From the NCBI GenBank assembly GCA_025738555.1, contig JAOVFP010000019.1, positions 2,170,001-2,234,000 of the forward strand: DNA of 64,000 nt, in the 5' to 3' direction. Positions within the stretch are counted from its first letter, which is position 1; every line of letters begins with the position of its first letter. The notes beneath the pieces were generated by a model. That model did no database searches and was not told where the DNA came from. It saw only the letters and a list, made by a program, of their open reading frames with translations. A program made the position numbers and the translations under genes. Below, piece after piece: positions 43,159 to 54,790 of the stretch. This DNA comes from Cyathus striatus. Lineage: Eukaryota; Basidiomycota; Agaricomycetes; Agaricales; Nidulariaceae.

Positions 43159-43344
43159 GATCCGATTAGTGCTGCCGAGCTCCAAGCCAACCTGCTGGGA
43201 CGTCTCCCACTCCACTTCAGCCGCCGCGCCAGCTCTCAGCAACTCTGAGCATCAACAATGCGGCACTTTTCATCTCTCCCCCCCCACCCCCATTGCTGGA
43301 ATTCGACACTTTATATCTTGAGATATCAAACAGATCGTTGTCTG

Positions 43345-44665
43345 TATGGATGAGGAAGGCATTTCTAGGGCTGATATTTGTCGGTTTACAGGAGTGGCAC
43401 CATCTACCCAACGTCATATCATGGCATTGCATCGAAGGACAGGTGAAGTTGAGAGTATTCCACTCGAACGTGGTAGAAAGCAGTTTCTGACTGGATTAGA
43501 TGCAGTTGTGAGTGCTTCATTGTTCATAACTTCGTCTTGACATCTACTGATTCTACTTTAGTTTCTTGAGGCCTGCATTGAGCAGTGTCCGGACAGTACA
43601 CTCCAAGAACTGCAAGTGGCACTCCAAGAGACATGTGGGGTTCATGTGGTGTTATTGACAATACTGTGTACATTGCGTCGCCATGGATATACAAGGAAAA
43701 AGGTGATGTGGTACACTTAGTGTAGAGGTGGGCATTGCTAACGGTCTTTAGATACAACGTCCTGCATGCGAGCGAAGTGAAGAAAGGCGAACAGCGTATA
43801 GGCTACAAATGGGGAGTTTATATGAAGCTGAACAGCTGGTCTTCATCAATGAGAGTCATCTGAATTGGTTCTCTGAGTGTAGAGAATATGGTGTCAGAAT
43901 TGGGTTGTGCTTTCGCAGTGGTCACGTGATATGGAATATTCCAATAGAGTATTTTAGCTAGTATGCACGTCGTTTGTACTCCTTACCCGCAAAGACAAAG
44001 CTTACTTTCTCTACTCTCGACTTCTCTTGAGGATGCCCAGAAGCACCCTTAACTGGGTTTTCTGACATATGGATGGTCTGTTAATGGACATAGGGTATCG
44101 AAGCATGATTTTTTCGTACGTGGGCAGTGGTACGTTGACATTCCTAGTCTGTATAAGTTCAATGACTGACTTTGCTGTGTTGTAGGTACTCAATGCTCCC
44201 TGCACTTTCTCTCAATGGTATCATCTATGTCGATGTTTTCAAGAATTCAGTCACTGCTTGGAGATTTTTGCAGTTCATTGAGGGGCTACTGGGCCAAATG
44301 AATCCATTCCCACAGCACAATTCAGTGCTTGTCATGGATAATGCATGGATTCATAAGTCTGCTGGCCTGCATGAAATGATAGAAGAACGGTATGCTATAT
44401 CTTTCACATGCCAAAATCAGTCCCCCTAACATCCTTTTGTAGTGGAATGCAACTTGAGTATCTCCCAGCTTACTCACTTGACCTTAATCCTATAGAAGAG
44501 GCATTCTCTTGCATCAAAGCATGGCTCTGCTCCAACCATGGCTATGTTCTCAGTGAGCTCTCTGGTGAGGACACTGCAGATCCATATGCAATGATATGGG
44601 ATGCGATCTTCAATGTCACTCCGGCCAAAGCACAAGGGTGGTTTAGGCATGGTGGCTATATATGA
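43345..44665 (+). pseudogene. Tc1/mariner-like transposase (DDE_3)
   Basis: It starts MDEEGISRADICRFTGVAPS, a helix-turn-helix of Tc1 type. Then come STLQELQVALQETCGVHVV and LRRHGYTRKK. The DDE region includes LVFINESHLNWF, GWSVNGHRVSKHDFFVRG, YSMLPALSLNGIIYVDVF, VLVMDNAWIHKS (second Asp) and YLPAYSLDLNPIEEAFSCIK (final acidic position). It ends WFRHGGYI at 44665. Introns are plausible at 43509-43559, 43702-43752 and around 44134-44185. The first catalytic residue, normally Asp in FIDES, reads Asn (FINES), and the part at 43960-44090 has a stop (WVF-stop-HMD). Both point to an inactive copy. It converges on the gene at 44705. Confidence 0.75.
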
Positions 44666-44704
44666 TGAGATTTATCATGTAATTACTGTCTGGTGCACAT
44701 TGAG

Positions 44705-46557
44705 CTACTCGACAATTTCGGTCTCATCACTATTGGTAAATCCTTCTGAGTACTGAATATCCCATTCATCACCTGAGGTGGACACCTGGCTTCCTCTGCA
44801 ATCATTTGAGTCTGAGTTATATTGTTCTACATCAGGTCGCAACAATGGCTCCCAAGTAGAGGTAGTGCTCGAATCATTTACTGTAAACTGTCAGTTGTGT
44901 TCTAGTAATTGAAGACCAACTTACAATGACGCATATACTCCTTTAGCTTGTCATGCTGTTGTATTTGCTCATGCTGCTCTTTGTGAAATATCTTAATCAT
45001 GTCTGCTGCTTGTTTATATAGGAGATTGATCTTCAAGGCTGGAATTTTGGTGACATTATAGAGTTCGTGTTCTGATAAGTTGCAAATCTCTAAGATGCTC
45101 TTGAGGCCAGTAGAAGCAATTTGCACACACGCATTATCTGTCAAAAAAGAAGTTCCTGCACCATTAGCCTCAAGTTCCTCAAGAAGAGAGTCCATGCTGG
45201 GATAGTCCAATATATCATATACCGTAAACGAAGGAGCCAACACAGCCAGAGCAAGATCTTCTTTGGGAAATGGGTGTGAAGAGGCCACTAAAGTGTAATT
45301 TGCACTTGGGGATATAATGTTATCTCTATGAGATTGACTGGAGTGTGAACAGGACATTGTGGAAGGAGATCTCTTATGAAAGTGAAAATTGATGTGTGGA
45401 ATAACTGGTGCACTTGCAGATCCATGCATCCCTCGAGGCCTCTTGGTGGAAATGTCGAACCAAGACTGTTAGGTGGGTGGTGAATTGTTGCTTTTTCTAA
45501 AGCCTGTTTAAATCCATAAATGCAAAAGAATATAAGATGTATAAAAGTATGTACAATTTGTTTGGCCCAGAGAGTCATCTTCTTGAATGGGACTTGAATA
45601 TGAGGACCAACAGCAGGAACATGACAGAAGGCATTGGTCCCACATCCCTGGCACCGTAGGTGTTCTTCTAGCTGCTTAAAAGCCTTCAATATACCAGGAT
45701 CCTCAAGATCAGGATTGTCATATTCATTCTCATTTTGTTTATCCTTTCCACGCTTTCGCTTCTTCGATGATTGAATGCTCTATAGATGGCTATAAGAACA
45801 CCATGTCTCACAAAGATAGGATCAAAGGACAACATACCTTGTTCATATCAATAACTTTAATTCCAACAGCTTTCGTCCTCACACGCAAGGCAAGATTCAC
45901 CACTTTAATCATAGCAGCCCTCCAATCGCCATCATTTGCAAGCTGTGTTGGAGGTCCATGACGCCCCCGCTAACTTGTATGTGAGGCAAGCATCAGCTGT
46001 GATGGATCCAAGGTTGGCACAAATACAATCCTTAAAGTCATCCCAAGGAATATCTGTTTCAAAGTGAAACTCATGCTTGATTCCATCTGCAACAGCCTCA
46101 GCAGTAAGTTGAAATACTACAAATAGTTAGATACCAATATCAATGTATCATGCCATATATATGCTCACCTCCAGGACAGACCTCATCATTTGGACAAACT
46201 CTCCTAGTATCTGGACCTCTAGCATTGTTTGCACCATACATATCCATAAGAGGTTCACAATTCTGGGGTGGAGGAGGGGGTGCAACAGGACCAACATTAG
46301 CATACCTGTGTAGAGGAAGAAATTGTGGTGGAAAAGCTGGCACAAATGGTCCTTGCTGTTGCATGTGCCCATTCTGATGTACCAGAAGTGCATGAGGATG
46401 AAGAGCATGAGGCAGATAGTAGTATGGCACAGGTGGATAATAGTGTGGTGGGATAGGAGCATGCCAATGTTGTACATTGTGCGGTGGGTGTTGTTGAGGA
46501 TAAGGATAGTCACCAGAAGGGTTGTAGCCACCACACTATTCAGCCATTTTGATGCAT
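44705..46557 (-). pseudogene. uncharacterised basidiomycete protein facing the Tc1-like gene
   Basis: From the ATG at 46557 the reading is a Pro/Tyr/His-rich N-terminus (GDYPYPQQHPPHN, PHYYPPVPYYYLP), with an amber TAG as codon 4. After an intron (about 46115-46168) it reads FQLTAEAVADGIKHEFHFET, DIPWDDFKDCICANLG, and VGIKVIDMNK. Then come a basic linker (SSKKRKRGKDKQ), CQGCGTNAFCHV, and KKMTLWAKQI. The C-terminal half has SASAPVIPHINFHFHKRS and YPSMDSLLEELEANGAG, ending SDETEIVE at 44705. I recognise the arrangement from uncharacterised agaricomycete proteins but know no function. Frameshifts near 45960 and 45440 plus the amber codon mark a decaying copy. Its stop is 40 bp from the end of the Tc1-like gene. 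Confidence 0.6.
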
Positions 46558-46633
46558 AGGGGAACCAGCCAGGTCAATGCTCACTGCCATTTATTGTTGG
46601 TGACCCTTCGCTCACATTCTCCACATAAAAGGG

Positions 46634-49009
46634 TCAATTAAATGGTATATTGGAAGGAACTTGTACAGTGGTGAGTGGGTGCATCAGCAAGCACTGGTTT
46701 TTTCATATAGCATACTATAGTATGTATATGAATCCTTGTAACAAGTATAACTTTTCAAATTAGCCAAAGTCACTGTATAGTAGTTTGTAGCACTCTGTAA
46801 TGTAATTACTGTGCTGTATAGCTCTCTACAATTTATGAGAAATCTGTAGCAATATATAATGTAATTAGTATGCTATAAAGTACTATACAGTTTCCAAGTG
46901 CTATGCAATAATTTATAATGTAAGTAGTGCACTATGTAATTTTATACAGTTCAACACCAAGTGCTCTGTAATGATCTGTGATCTATCTAGTATGATATGT
47001 AGTATTATACAGCACTACTAAATTTAATAGTTGAAACTTGTATGTAGTTGGTAATACTCACAAATCTGCTACATATTACTTAAAGTTCAACTCTCCGCTG
47101 TGGAGGGAGTAGTTGGTATACTGGTATAACCCAGTACTATACTTATAATTTAATTTACTTCATTTCATTTATCATTTACCTTTAATTATCTATTTCTACT
47201 TACTCTAAATTCCTATCTACATATTTCTATCTTTTTACTTTGGTTCTATGATGTGTTGTGCAAACAGTGCACTCAGATTTCTGTGTTTTTGTTCCATGTG
47301 TGGACTCAGAGATGCGGTGTGGCCTCACCAAATATTGGGAAGCCAATGCCAAACAACATGTGACACATGTATGTGCTGTCATGTCTCGCCTATGCTACAA
47401 CGTGTTCCGCTTACTGCTTTCCATATCACTCTCTGCTTTTCTTTTTTCATATTCTCTAGGCTTTCTGTCTGTTGCCTCAAGGCCTGTCAAGATGATGTTC
47501 GAACTCTCTGGGCATTATGCACCCCTCGGACAGCTCGAGATGATAGGGCTTAGGGTTATACACTCACTCAAGACCCCTCTTTCTCATCAAGATACATGTT
47601 TGGTCCTCGAGACTGGTGTTTTGAATGCCAAGGCATGATGACTGGGTCTTTACCCTCGTTGTGCTATGCGATTACTGGTGGAAGGATAAGGGACTCGGGT
47701 CGAGGTGTTGGGTTTATCTTATATCTGTTCATTTCATTCTTTTTCCTCTTGATCATTTTCCTTTCTTTCATTATACAATTTCGTCACCCTCGTTTTTCCG
47801 TTACGATACACGTCTGGACTCTTTTCCTCTCGTCATTCCACATCTGATATTCCAACTGCCAGTGTCCAATGACAGAGCACCCCGCCACCAACCACATGTT
47901 GTCGAGTTTTGCAGCCTAGCCCACTGCACCGCTACTTTGGGGAGAGTAGTCACTGTCATCTACAATGTCATGTGTTCTGTGGTAACATCAAGAGAGAGCT
48001 GCTGTCATTGTGCATCGGTTCGAGGAGTATTGAGTGTGGTAAGTGACTCATTCAACTTCAATTGTTCAAACATGGTCTCTATTTTCTTACTATACTTACT
48101 TCTACTACCATACCTTTGCTATCTACTTCCCTTTTCGTTATCCTTCACTTCTAGCCTTTCAATTTCATATATCCTCACATACTTTTTTCTTTTTCTGGGC
48201 AATGGTGACATAAGAGCACGCATGCACTATCCCTTCTCAATTGCCATTCCTTCCTCTTGGCCTCTCCTCTCCTCCCCACTGCTTTCCCCCTTCGTTGCAC
48301 GGATAAAGAAGATTCAGCGGGGGGGCAGGGCCATCTACTGCACAATGTGGCCAAGTCCCCCCATAACCCTCACCAACACCACATTGGCAAGCCACAAGGG
48401 ACCAGCAACATACAGCCCCTTCCTCCCCCCTTCCTCCCTTGTCCCCTGCGCGATAACAATCACTGCACGTCATCCAGCCCCCTCCTTCCCTGCACCATTA
48501 TGATAATGATGAAGCCCATCCTGTCTCCTGTCGGCAAGTGTGGCATTGAGGGATTTTGTTCACGAAGGGTTGGACGGGATGCACAATTTGGGGTACCATT
48601 CTCATTGAATATTATTATTTACCCTGTATCTATTAAAACTACTTAATATATTTATTTATTTATTTATATAACTGAAGGAGTGATGCTATTGGCTGAGGTA
48701 TTAGAATCCCAAGGAAATCCTACAGGACCTGCTGTAATCCTGGATATTCTAAAGCTTCCATAGCATACTGCCAAGCCTCCACAATGTTGTATAGCACTCC
48801 ATAGCATGGTACCATGTCTCTGTAGTGCTTGATAGCATGTAGTGATAACTCTGTAGTACTACAGAGTTGAACACCTTTGTTATGGTGCTATAGCATTATA
48901 CAATGTTCTGTAGCACTACTGTAGCACTGTGTAGTATAATCAGTACTTGCTGATGTGATGAGGAATTAAATGGTATATTGGAAGGGACTTGTACAGCGGC
49001 GATTGGGTG
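46634..49009. repeat. region bounded by two 46 bp direct repeats
   Basis: AATTAAATGGTATATTGG... at 46634-46680 recurs at 48963-49009 with about four differences. Just inside lie CATCAGCAAGCACTG (about 46682) and its near complement CAGTACTTGCTGATG (about 48942), then on both sides AT-rich stretches dense in TGTAGTACT/TATAGC words (46700-47060 and 48750-48950). It looks like a non-autonomous element plus a flanking duplication, but the duplication is too long for a target site. Confidence 0.45.
47090..48650. other. no gene recognised; pyrimidine-rich stretch
   Basis: Overlapping plus-strand frames (47248-48503) are rich in Ser, Leu, Phe and Cys, as expected from T/C-rich DNA, and show no conserved motif or consistent splicing. 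A run of ATTTATTT repeats follows at about 48650-48670. Confidence 0.4.
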
Positions 49010-49143
49010 ATGAGGAGAGTATATAAAACTGGCACTGGAAGCATCTATAGGTGTCAATCTACTGGTTCCCATGGCATTATATTCTCCCTGAGGAATTCTA
49101 GCTGGGTGCGCCATGTCCCTGGGTTCGGATGGATAAGCCGAGA

Positions 49144-49204
49144 AACTCAGCTATGTGTGTGCGTAAAGCTGGGTGCTACATCGATTTGCAATTAGCTGTA
49201 AGTT
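49144..49204 (-). repeat. 61 bp inverted repeat, right copy
   Basis: It is the complement of 43098-43158 with one difference (GCGTAAAGC here). See that entry. Confidence 0.7.
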
Positions 49205-49302
49205 GCCAATTCAAGTTTGCATATTGATGATAAGTTTTGAATATGTTGTATGGTCCACAGCTGCCAATTGTCAATCTTAAATTGCGAATACTAGTCATTG
49301 GT

Positions 49303-50570
49303 TCAAATGATTGGCCGAAAATCTAGCAATTCTTTGGTAAGTATAATTAATACGCGACAGCGAGAGTGAATTGAACACACAGATGAAATCGGCTCGACTT
49401 CGTAATGTTTTATGACTCTATAGTTCGTTCCGGGATTGGTCCCTAAGTTTGAGCTCCCCAAGTACGTGTCAGTCACCGGCACAGATATTGAGAGGGATTC
49501 AAGGTTGGAAAAATCTTTCAAGGATGTGATGAGTTTGAATACGCTGTAAGGTATGTCCAAAATGCGAATATTTGATGAGATCATCTGGAGTGCTATTCCA
49601 ACATCGAGATATTCATTTTCATTCGCATTCATTCGCATTCATGCCTTTCCTTATAAAAATCTCTCCAATTGGACATTGCATTCTGATGTGATGTTTAAGA
49701 ACGACTCCGGAGTTTGGCAGTGGTACACTGACGCGTTTTAATGCAGGAAGGTGATAATCTGTACGCGAAACCAATAGGATACCGAAATGGCTGAGGTCGA
49801 GATCCGAGAGGTTAACCAGTCTTTGAAGTCCAATTCTTTCAATAATCTGATCCAAACCCCGTTCATACCCACTCGAAAGACAGATTCTTTCCAGGAACAA
49901 AGGCCGATTACTTGAGCTGATGTTGGAAATGAAACTATAATATGTCATTGTTAGGGTCTTGATTTGGGTGAAATCAATATATTGTAGTAGATTGTCCATT
50001 GTCGTTCTGATGTTGGGAGTGTTAAGTTCCTCTAGCTTCAAGCATGATATGCTCTGCAGGGTCTTCGTGGAAAGATTTGGATGGATGGTGCAGTCACCCC
50101 CGAACGATAAAGATCTAAGATTGGGTATATTTATAATAGCATTTATGACTTTGGTGTCGATGTGCGTCTTGTTAAAAGAAAGCGATTGCAAGTTCTTCAT
50201 TAGTGCCATAACTAAAGTACTGTTTGCGTATATTTATTGTAGAGGTCGTTGCTTGGCGTCGAATAAAGCATATATTAATGCTTTTTATATATTGTGACAG
50301 CATGAAAGTCAGGCTATCTTTATTCAGCAGGGACATACAGAATTTTGCCTGGGAAGTGGATATTCGTTGGTTTTTGCAGTCTACAAGGACATCAAGGGAT
50401 TCAAACAGACGCGGCAATGCCAGCGAACAGAAGAATTTGCATACTAAAGCCATATTTCTTAGATCATCCTTGCATTCTAATGTTCCCACCTCGTATTCCT
50501 GGACCAGTCTGTTGAAAATCGCAACGTATATCTCGTTAGCAATAGTGGGGAGAATTTGCGACCCTTGCAT
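49303..50570 (-). pseudogene. F-box/LRR-like protein with two frameshifts
   Basis: The start is MQGSQILPTIANEIYVAIFN, followed by DLRNMALVCKFFCSLALPRL, the typical fungal F-box-like N-terminus. Leucine-rich segments follow (MALMKNLQSLSFNKTHIDTK, IINIPNLRSLSFGGDCTIHP, LSDLDLSHFGILL, SNLESLSISVPV). Such proteins usually act as substrate receptors of SCF ubiquitin ligases. The frame shifts by one near 50210, where a weak intron is an alternative. It shifts again at 49621-49640, where ATTCGCATTC is present twice in tandem. One copy would keep the frame from GMNANE into NEYLDVG. The gene is otherwise open over about 420 codons, so the lesions look young. Confidence 0.7.
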
Positions 50571-52640
50571 CCGTATAGGACCTAAGCCAATGTTCTACTA
50601 AGGTCTCTCTCTTAGCTCATGCACCATGATTCGCAAAGATGCTTCTTCATACCTGTGTAGTTCCAAAATGAAGTGAGCCGTATTGTGCAATTCCTAATTA
50701 GAAATAGCCAGTACGTATATGGAGTATATTTCCATGGATAGTCTTGTATTAAAACGGGTCCGAGTTGTTAGCAAGACGGAGGGACGACCGTAGCCAAACC
50801 GCAACCAAACCGTGGAGGTCACTGATCAATTGAACGACAGTGCCTTCACGATGCCAGCCAAATGCCAGCAGCTATTTGGTGCACGTTGGAGTCCGGCAGT
50901 TCCCGATCTAGTGTTGTTGGCAAACAAATCCCGGTCAGCAGCATGGAATGTTCAATAGTCCAATACTGGTCGCTATCTTCAACGCTCCAAGCCCTGCAGT
51001 GAGCCTCCATTTCCATATTTGACAGAAGGTATTTACGACTGCCAAGCTTGGGTTCCCACACTTCACAACAATTTTCTTAACAACAGACGCGCACTTGACT
51101 TAATAGTAGTAGTTCAGTGTGGGAGAATTGTGGGCGCTCATTTGAAGGCGCTTGCGTAAACGTCGTACCACATCACCGGTTCACCGACTGTCCTTCACCG
51201 TTACGTCACCAACTTCAACATGCGCTACACGGGGGACGGACAGGCATGTCCGAATCATGAATTTCGGGTGCACACGTTAAGAATGTGCAAGGTACGTGTT
51301 GATCATCCGTTCGACGTTTTTGTCCTGAGGAGTATTTAGTAAATATGTGACTAGCATGCACACGGACCCTCTTTCGGTCAAACATCGCTTGCCAAGCCAG
51401 CCTTAATAAAGCAATTATTATTTATTTGTATTTCATTTTACATAACATATTTTGCGCACGACGTGATCAAGAGAAGCACATAATCAAATATTATTAGTAT
51501 ACCATGTATACACTACTACATTCCTGTACTAAAGTATGCTACCAATGCTACTAATACAACAAGTGCTATATAACTTCTGTTATAGTAAATAATGTCCTCC
51601 CAACAATGTGTGTCGACTTAACATGTAGGGTGTACTGGAACCATCATCAGTTCCGAGTGCTGAGCCTTAAGGAATGAGGTATTAGGATACTAATAGAGCA
51701 ACTTCTGTAGAACATGAGATGCCTCTTCTTAAGAACTTATGCATGGTACAGTCCCATCATTTGGGTATACCAACACAAGCACAAGGGGACAAAGGTGGGG
51801 GTGGGGAAGGGGAAATGGACTTGGAGAGAGAGCTGCTGATGATGGGTGAAAACTTCAGAGTTCGAAATTCAACCTCAGGTTTAAGTATGGGGACCTTGGT
51901 TACTGTGACATCTCAGCTTAAGTCAGCTTCAAACTGAAGCATACAAACTATTTCATTGGCTGGAAAGTGCTCGGCTGAGCAAAAAACACTAGGCTACTTG
52001 TTCGGAGGCTGTCAAAATGTCAGACCCTTAGTCTATAGGCGAGTGCATAATGAACATGTGTTCCAGCATTTCCTCAATTTGAATTTCTCAATTACATGTT
52101 GTAGTTGTATTTTTGCGTTGGCCGTGTACAACTACCATCGATGGGCCGAATTATCCTCGTGAACCGCATGCGCGTATAACTCAAATCACTGTACATGTTT
52201 GGGACTTGAAAGCGATACGGAGTTTTAGTTGAAGAGCGCTACGAGGTGGAGGTGGAGGTGAAGGATCTTTTTGCAGGTGTCAGGCTGGTCTAATTGGTGC
52301 GTTCCCAGTAGAGATCCTGAATTCTTCTTTCGAGCACTTCCCCTTATCTCCTTTCTTGGTTGTAATGCCACACAGAGCACTGTGCACCTCCCGACCGGAA
52401 CTAGCAGTCATGCCCATTTCCTACATACTCGTTACATTGTTACACCCTTTCTGACCCCCTGAACGTTGAACCTATGTCGCAGTCGTTTGCACGTCTCCTC
52501 GAGCTCTATTTCAATCTCTCTGCTTCACGTGGAGTCCTGCGTAGCCCGCTTTCTTTCAGTTCCTCCGAAAGTCAGCTCTGATTACCTTCAAGTCCAACCC
52601 TCCACTTCTGTTGTCCTTTCTTGCCAGCACTCAGGCTCAT
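50571..52640. other. no gene recognised
   Basis: Short frames only (for example 51719-51937 and 52271-52735). The part 51060-51420 is richer in CG than the rest and could hold a promoter. No RNA gene or terminal repeat seen. Confidence 0.35.
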
Positions 52641-52646
52641 GCCTGT

Positions 52647-53631
52647 TCAACTCCCACCAGTGGCTGTCTTTGCAATTGATCGCTGTCGGTAAGCAGTGGG
52701 GGTGCGCAATGTTTCACCACCGGGAGCTTGATTGATTGCAATTTGAGTTGGTGCAATCAATGTATTTGCTCTGAAATCAATTAGAAGTATGTAGTTAGCA
52801 ATCATTGAATATATAGTTGGGATCTATTATGTGAAGTGCAAAATCATTCAATAAATGGAATCAATATGATAACTGAATCAATAAAAATCAAATCAATAAG
52901 ATATGTAATGTAATCCTTTCAAATAAATGGTCCCCAATGACGGTACCCACATGTACTTAACCAGTAGGCTATTTGGTCTTATATAGGTGATGCGCTTCAC
53001 AGTATTTAACCTCTATTTGACTACTACTACTACTATGGACTTTGTGAAATAAAGACTTCCATTCCCCTTCATCTACATGTTTCCTGCTAGATAATTTATA
53101 AAATTATTGTATTTATACACTAAATAATGTTAGAATTTGTATTTAGCTTAATCATGTACTGAACTACCATGGCAATGTGTACATGAAGACATAAGGGAAC
53201 ATGCTTCATTTCACAAAGTCCGTAGTAATAGTAGTAAAATAGAGGTTAAATACAGTGAAGCGCATCACCTATATAAGACCAAATAGCCTACCAGTTAAGT
53301 ACATATGGTTAAAAACCCTAATTACATGTGGGTACTGTCATTGGGGACCATTTATTTGAAAGGATTACATTACATTTCTTATTGATTTGATTTTTATTGA
53401 TTCAGTTATTGTATTGATTCCGTTTATTGAATGATTTTGCACTTCACATAATAGATCCTAACTATATATTCAATGATTGCTAACTACATACTTCTAATTG
53501 ATTTCAGAGCAAATACATTGATTGCACCAACTCAAATTGCAATCAATCAAGCTCCCAGTAGTGAAACATTGTGCACCCCCGCTGCTTACTGACAGCGATC
53601 AATCGCAAAGACAGCCACTGGTGGGAGTTGA
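52647..53631. repeat. 985 bp foldback palindrome
   Basis: The left arm (52647-53055) is the near-exact complement of the right arm (53195-53631), around 400 bp each, starting TTCAACTCCCACCAGTGGC. Differences include a roughly 20 bp extra segment in the right arm (ATGGTTAAAAACCC near 53306). The centre is about 140 bp. Each arm carries an outside-in frame ending HQWLSL...LIAV.KQ.GC.MF, so matching ORF tails appear on both strands. No target duplication was found. It could be a foldback transposon or an inverted duplication. Transcripts would fold into long dsRNA. Confidence 0.85.
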
Positions 53632-53639
53632 ATGGCCTT

Positions 53640-54790
53640 TTGCAAACGAACTCTGCACCTATGTTCATTGTGACAGGAAGCATTTGTAGTTCTACCAAAT
53701 GAATGTCTAACAGAGCTAGGCAGGTACTTTGGAGGGCCACTGTACGCGAAGGTACGTTCCGTTCCATTTCGTATTCCTACTCTTTCATTGGTCCTTTTGA
53801 TGAACTAACAGATTACATTCAGGAGCTCACCATGTCCCGTCGTCCACTGTAACAGACTACATATTCGCAACTCAAAAATTCTTGGGTGAAAGGCTGCTGG
53901 CAAGAACTATACGAAGCGGGTTGGCTACATATTGCAATGGTACGTGAACACGCCATTCACAAATTTCTTTTGCCTGATTCTCTGGCAGAGACCTTGTCGC
54001 GGGGTCATTATTTATTTTCCTTTTCCCTTGGCAGTACACTATATAGTATCGACTTTTACACCATATCTCAACTTCGACACCCTTCTCATTTCCGCAATAA
54101 GCTATTCAAAATCATGTTCTACTTGGAAAGCGTCCACCCCTCCAAATGCCTGAACATGAAACAGAAAAGTGAAGAATCTTGAGGGTGGGAGGTACGTAGA
54201 TGAGGATGTCGTCAAGTTTAGGGGTTTCCCGACTTTGATCGCGACCAATTCCTTTCCCAGTATTCGAATCCCCCACCTCATCCTCATCCATCATTGACCA
54301 TGTCACAAATAACAACACCTCTTGCCCCTCGTGATCCGACTTAATCCCAGTACCATGTATGTTGTTGGCACATCCCTGCGCATCCGGATATGAGGATCGA
54401 CTTGGGTTTGTGAAGTGGGGGGCGGGGGGTAGGGTGACAGCGGACATAGCGTATAGCAATCATCAGGATGTATCAGTCAGTTACTTCATAAATTTCTTCT
54501 ACACAGTTTCTGTCTTCTACATCCTCGGTTTGAAACTGTTTAAACGACTGCTTGATTCTCGAATCCACGATGCGGAATCGAATCACCATCATGATTGACG
54601 AGGCACCGGTTGAGATTGCTATAGGTAGTGATGATACACGTGATTTTATCGATTGCTTGACTAGTATATCTGTCATTCCCCGAATTACTTATAGCATGAT
54701 TAACGCCCAGGCAGAGTATAAGTATCTCGCTTCTTTATTGATGCCAGTCATAATTCTCCTTACATCAGGCTCCTAGATATACCTCCCAAT
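53640..54790. other. no gene recognised; minus-strand frame at 54112-54459
   Basis: The minus-strand frame contains LLFVTWSMMDEDEVGDSNTG and KLDDILIYVPPTLKILHFS, which has unbiased composition, but I know no relative and see no splicing. A TATA-like GTATAAGTA at 54717 is 74 bp before the start of the next gene. Confidence 0.3.

Noticed and set aside
47248..48503. Apparent 292-codon plus-strand protein with hydrophobic stretches
   Set aside because: Pyrimidine-rich DNA gives Phe/Leu/Ser-rich frames; no motif, no consistent exon pattern.
46634..49009. 46 bp direct repeats considered as LTRs or target duplication
   Set aside because: Too short for LTRs, too long for a target site; no reverse transcriptase between them.
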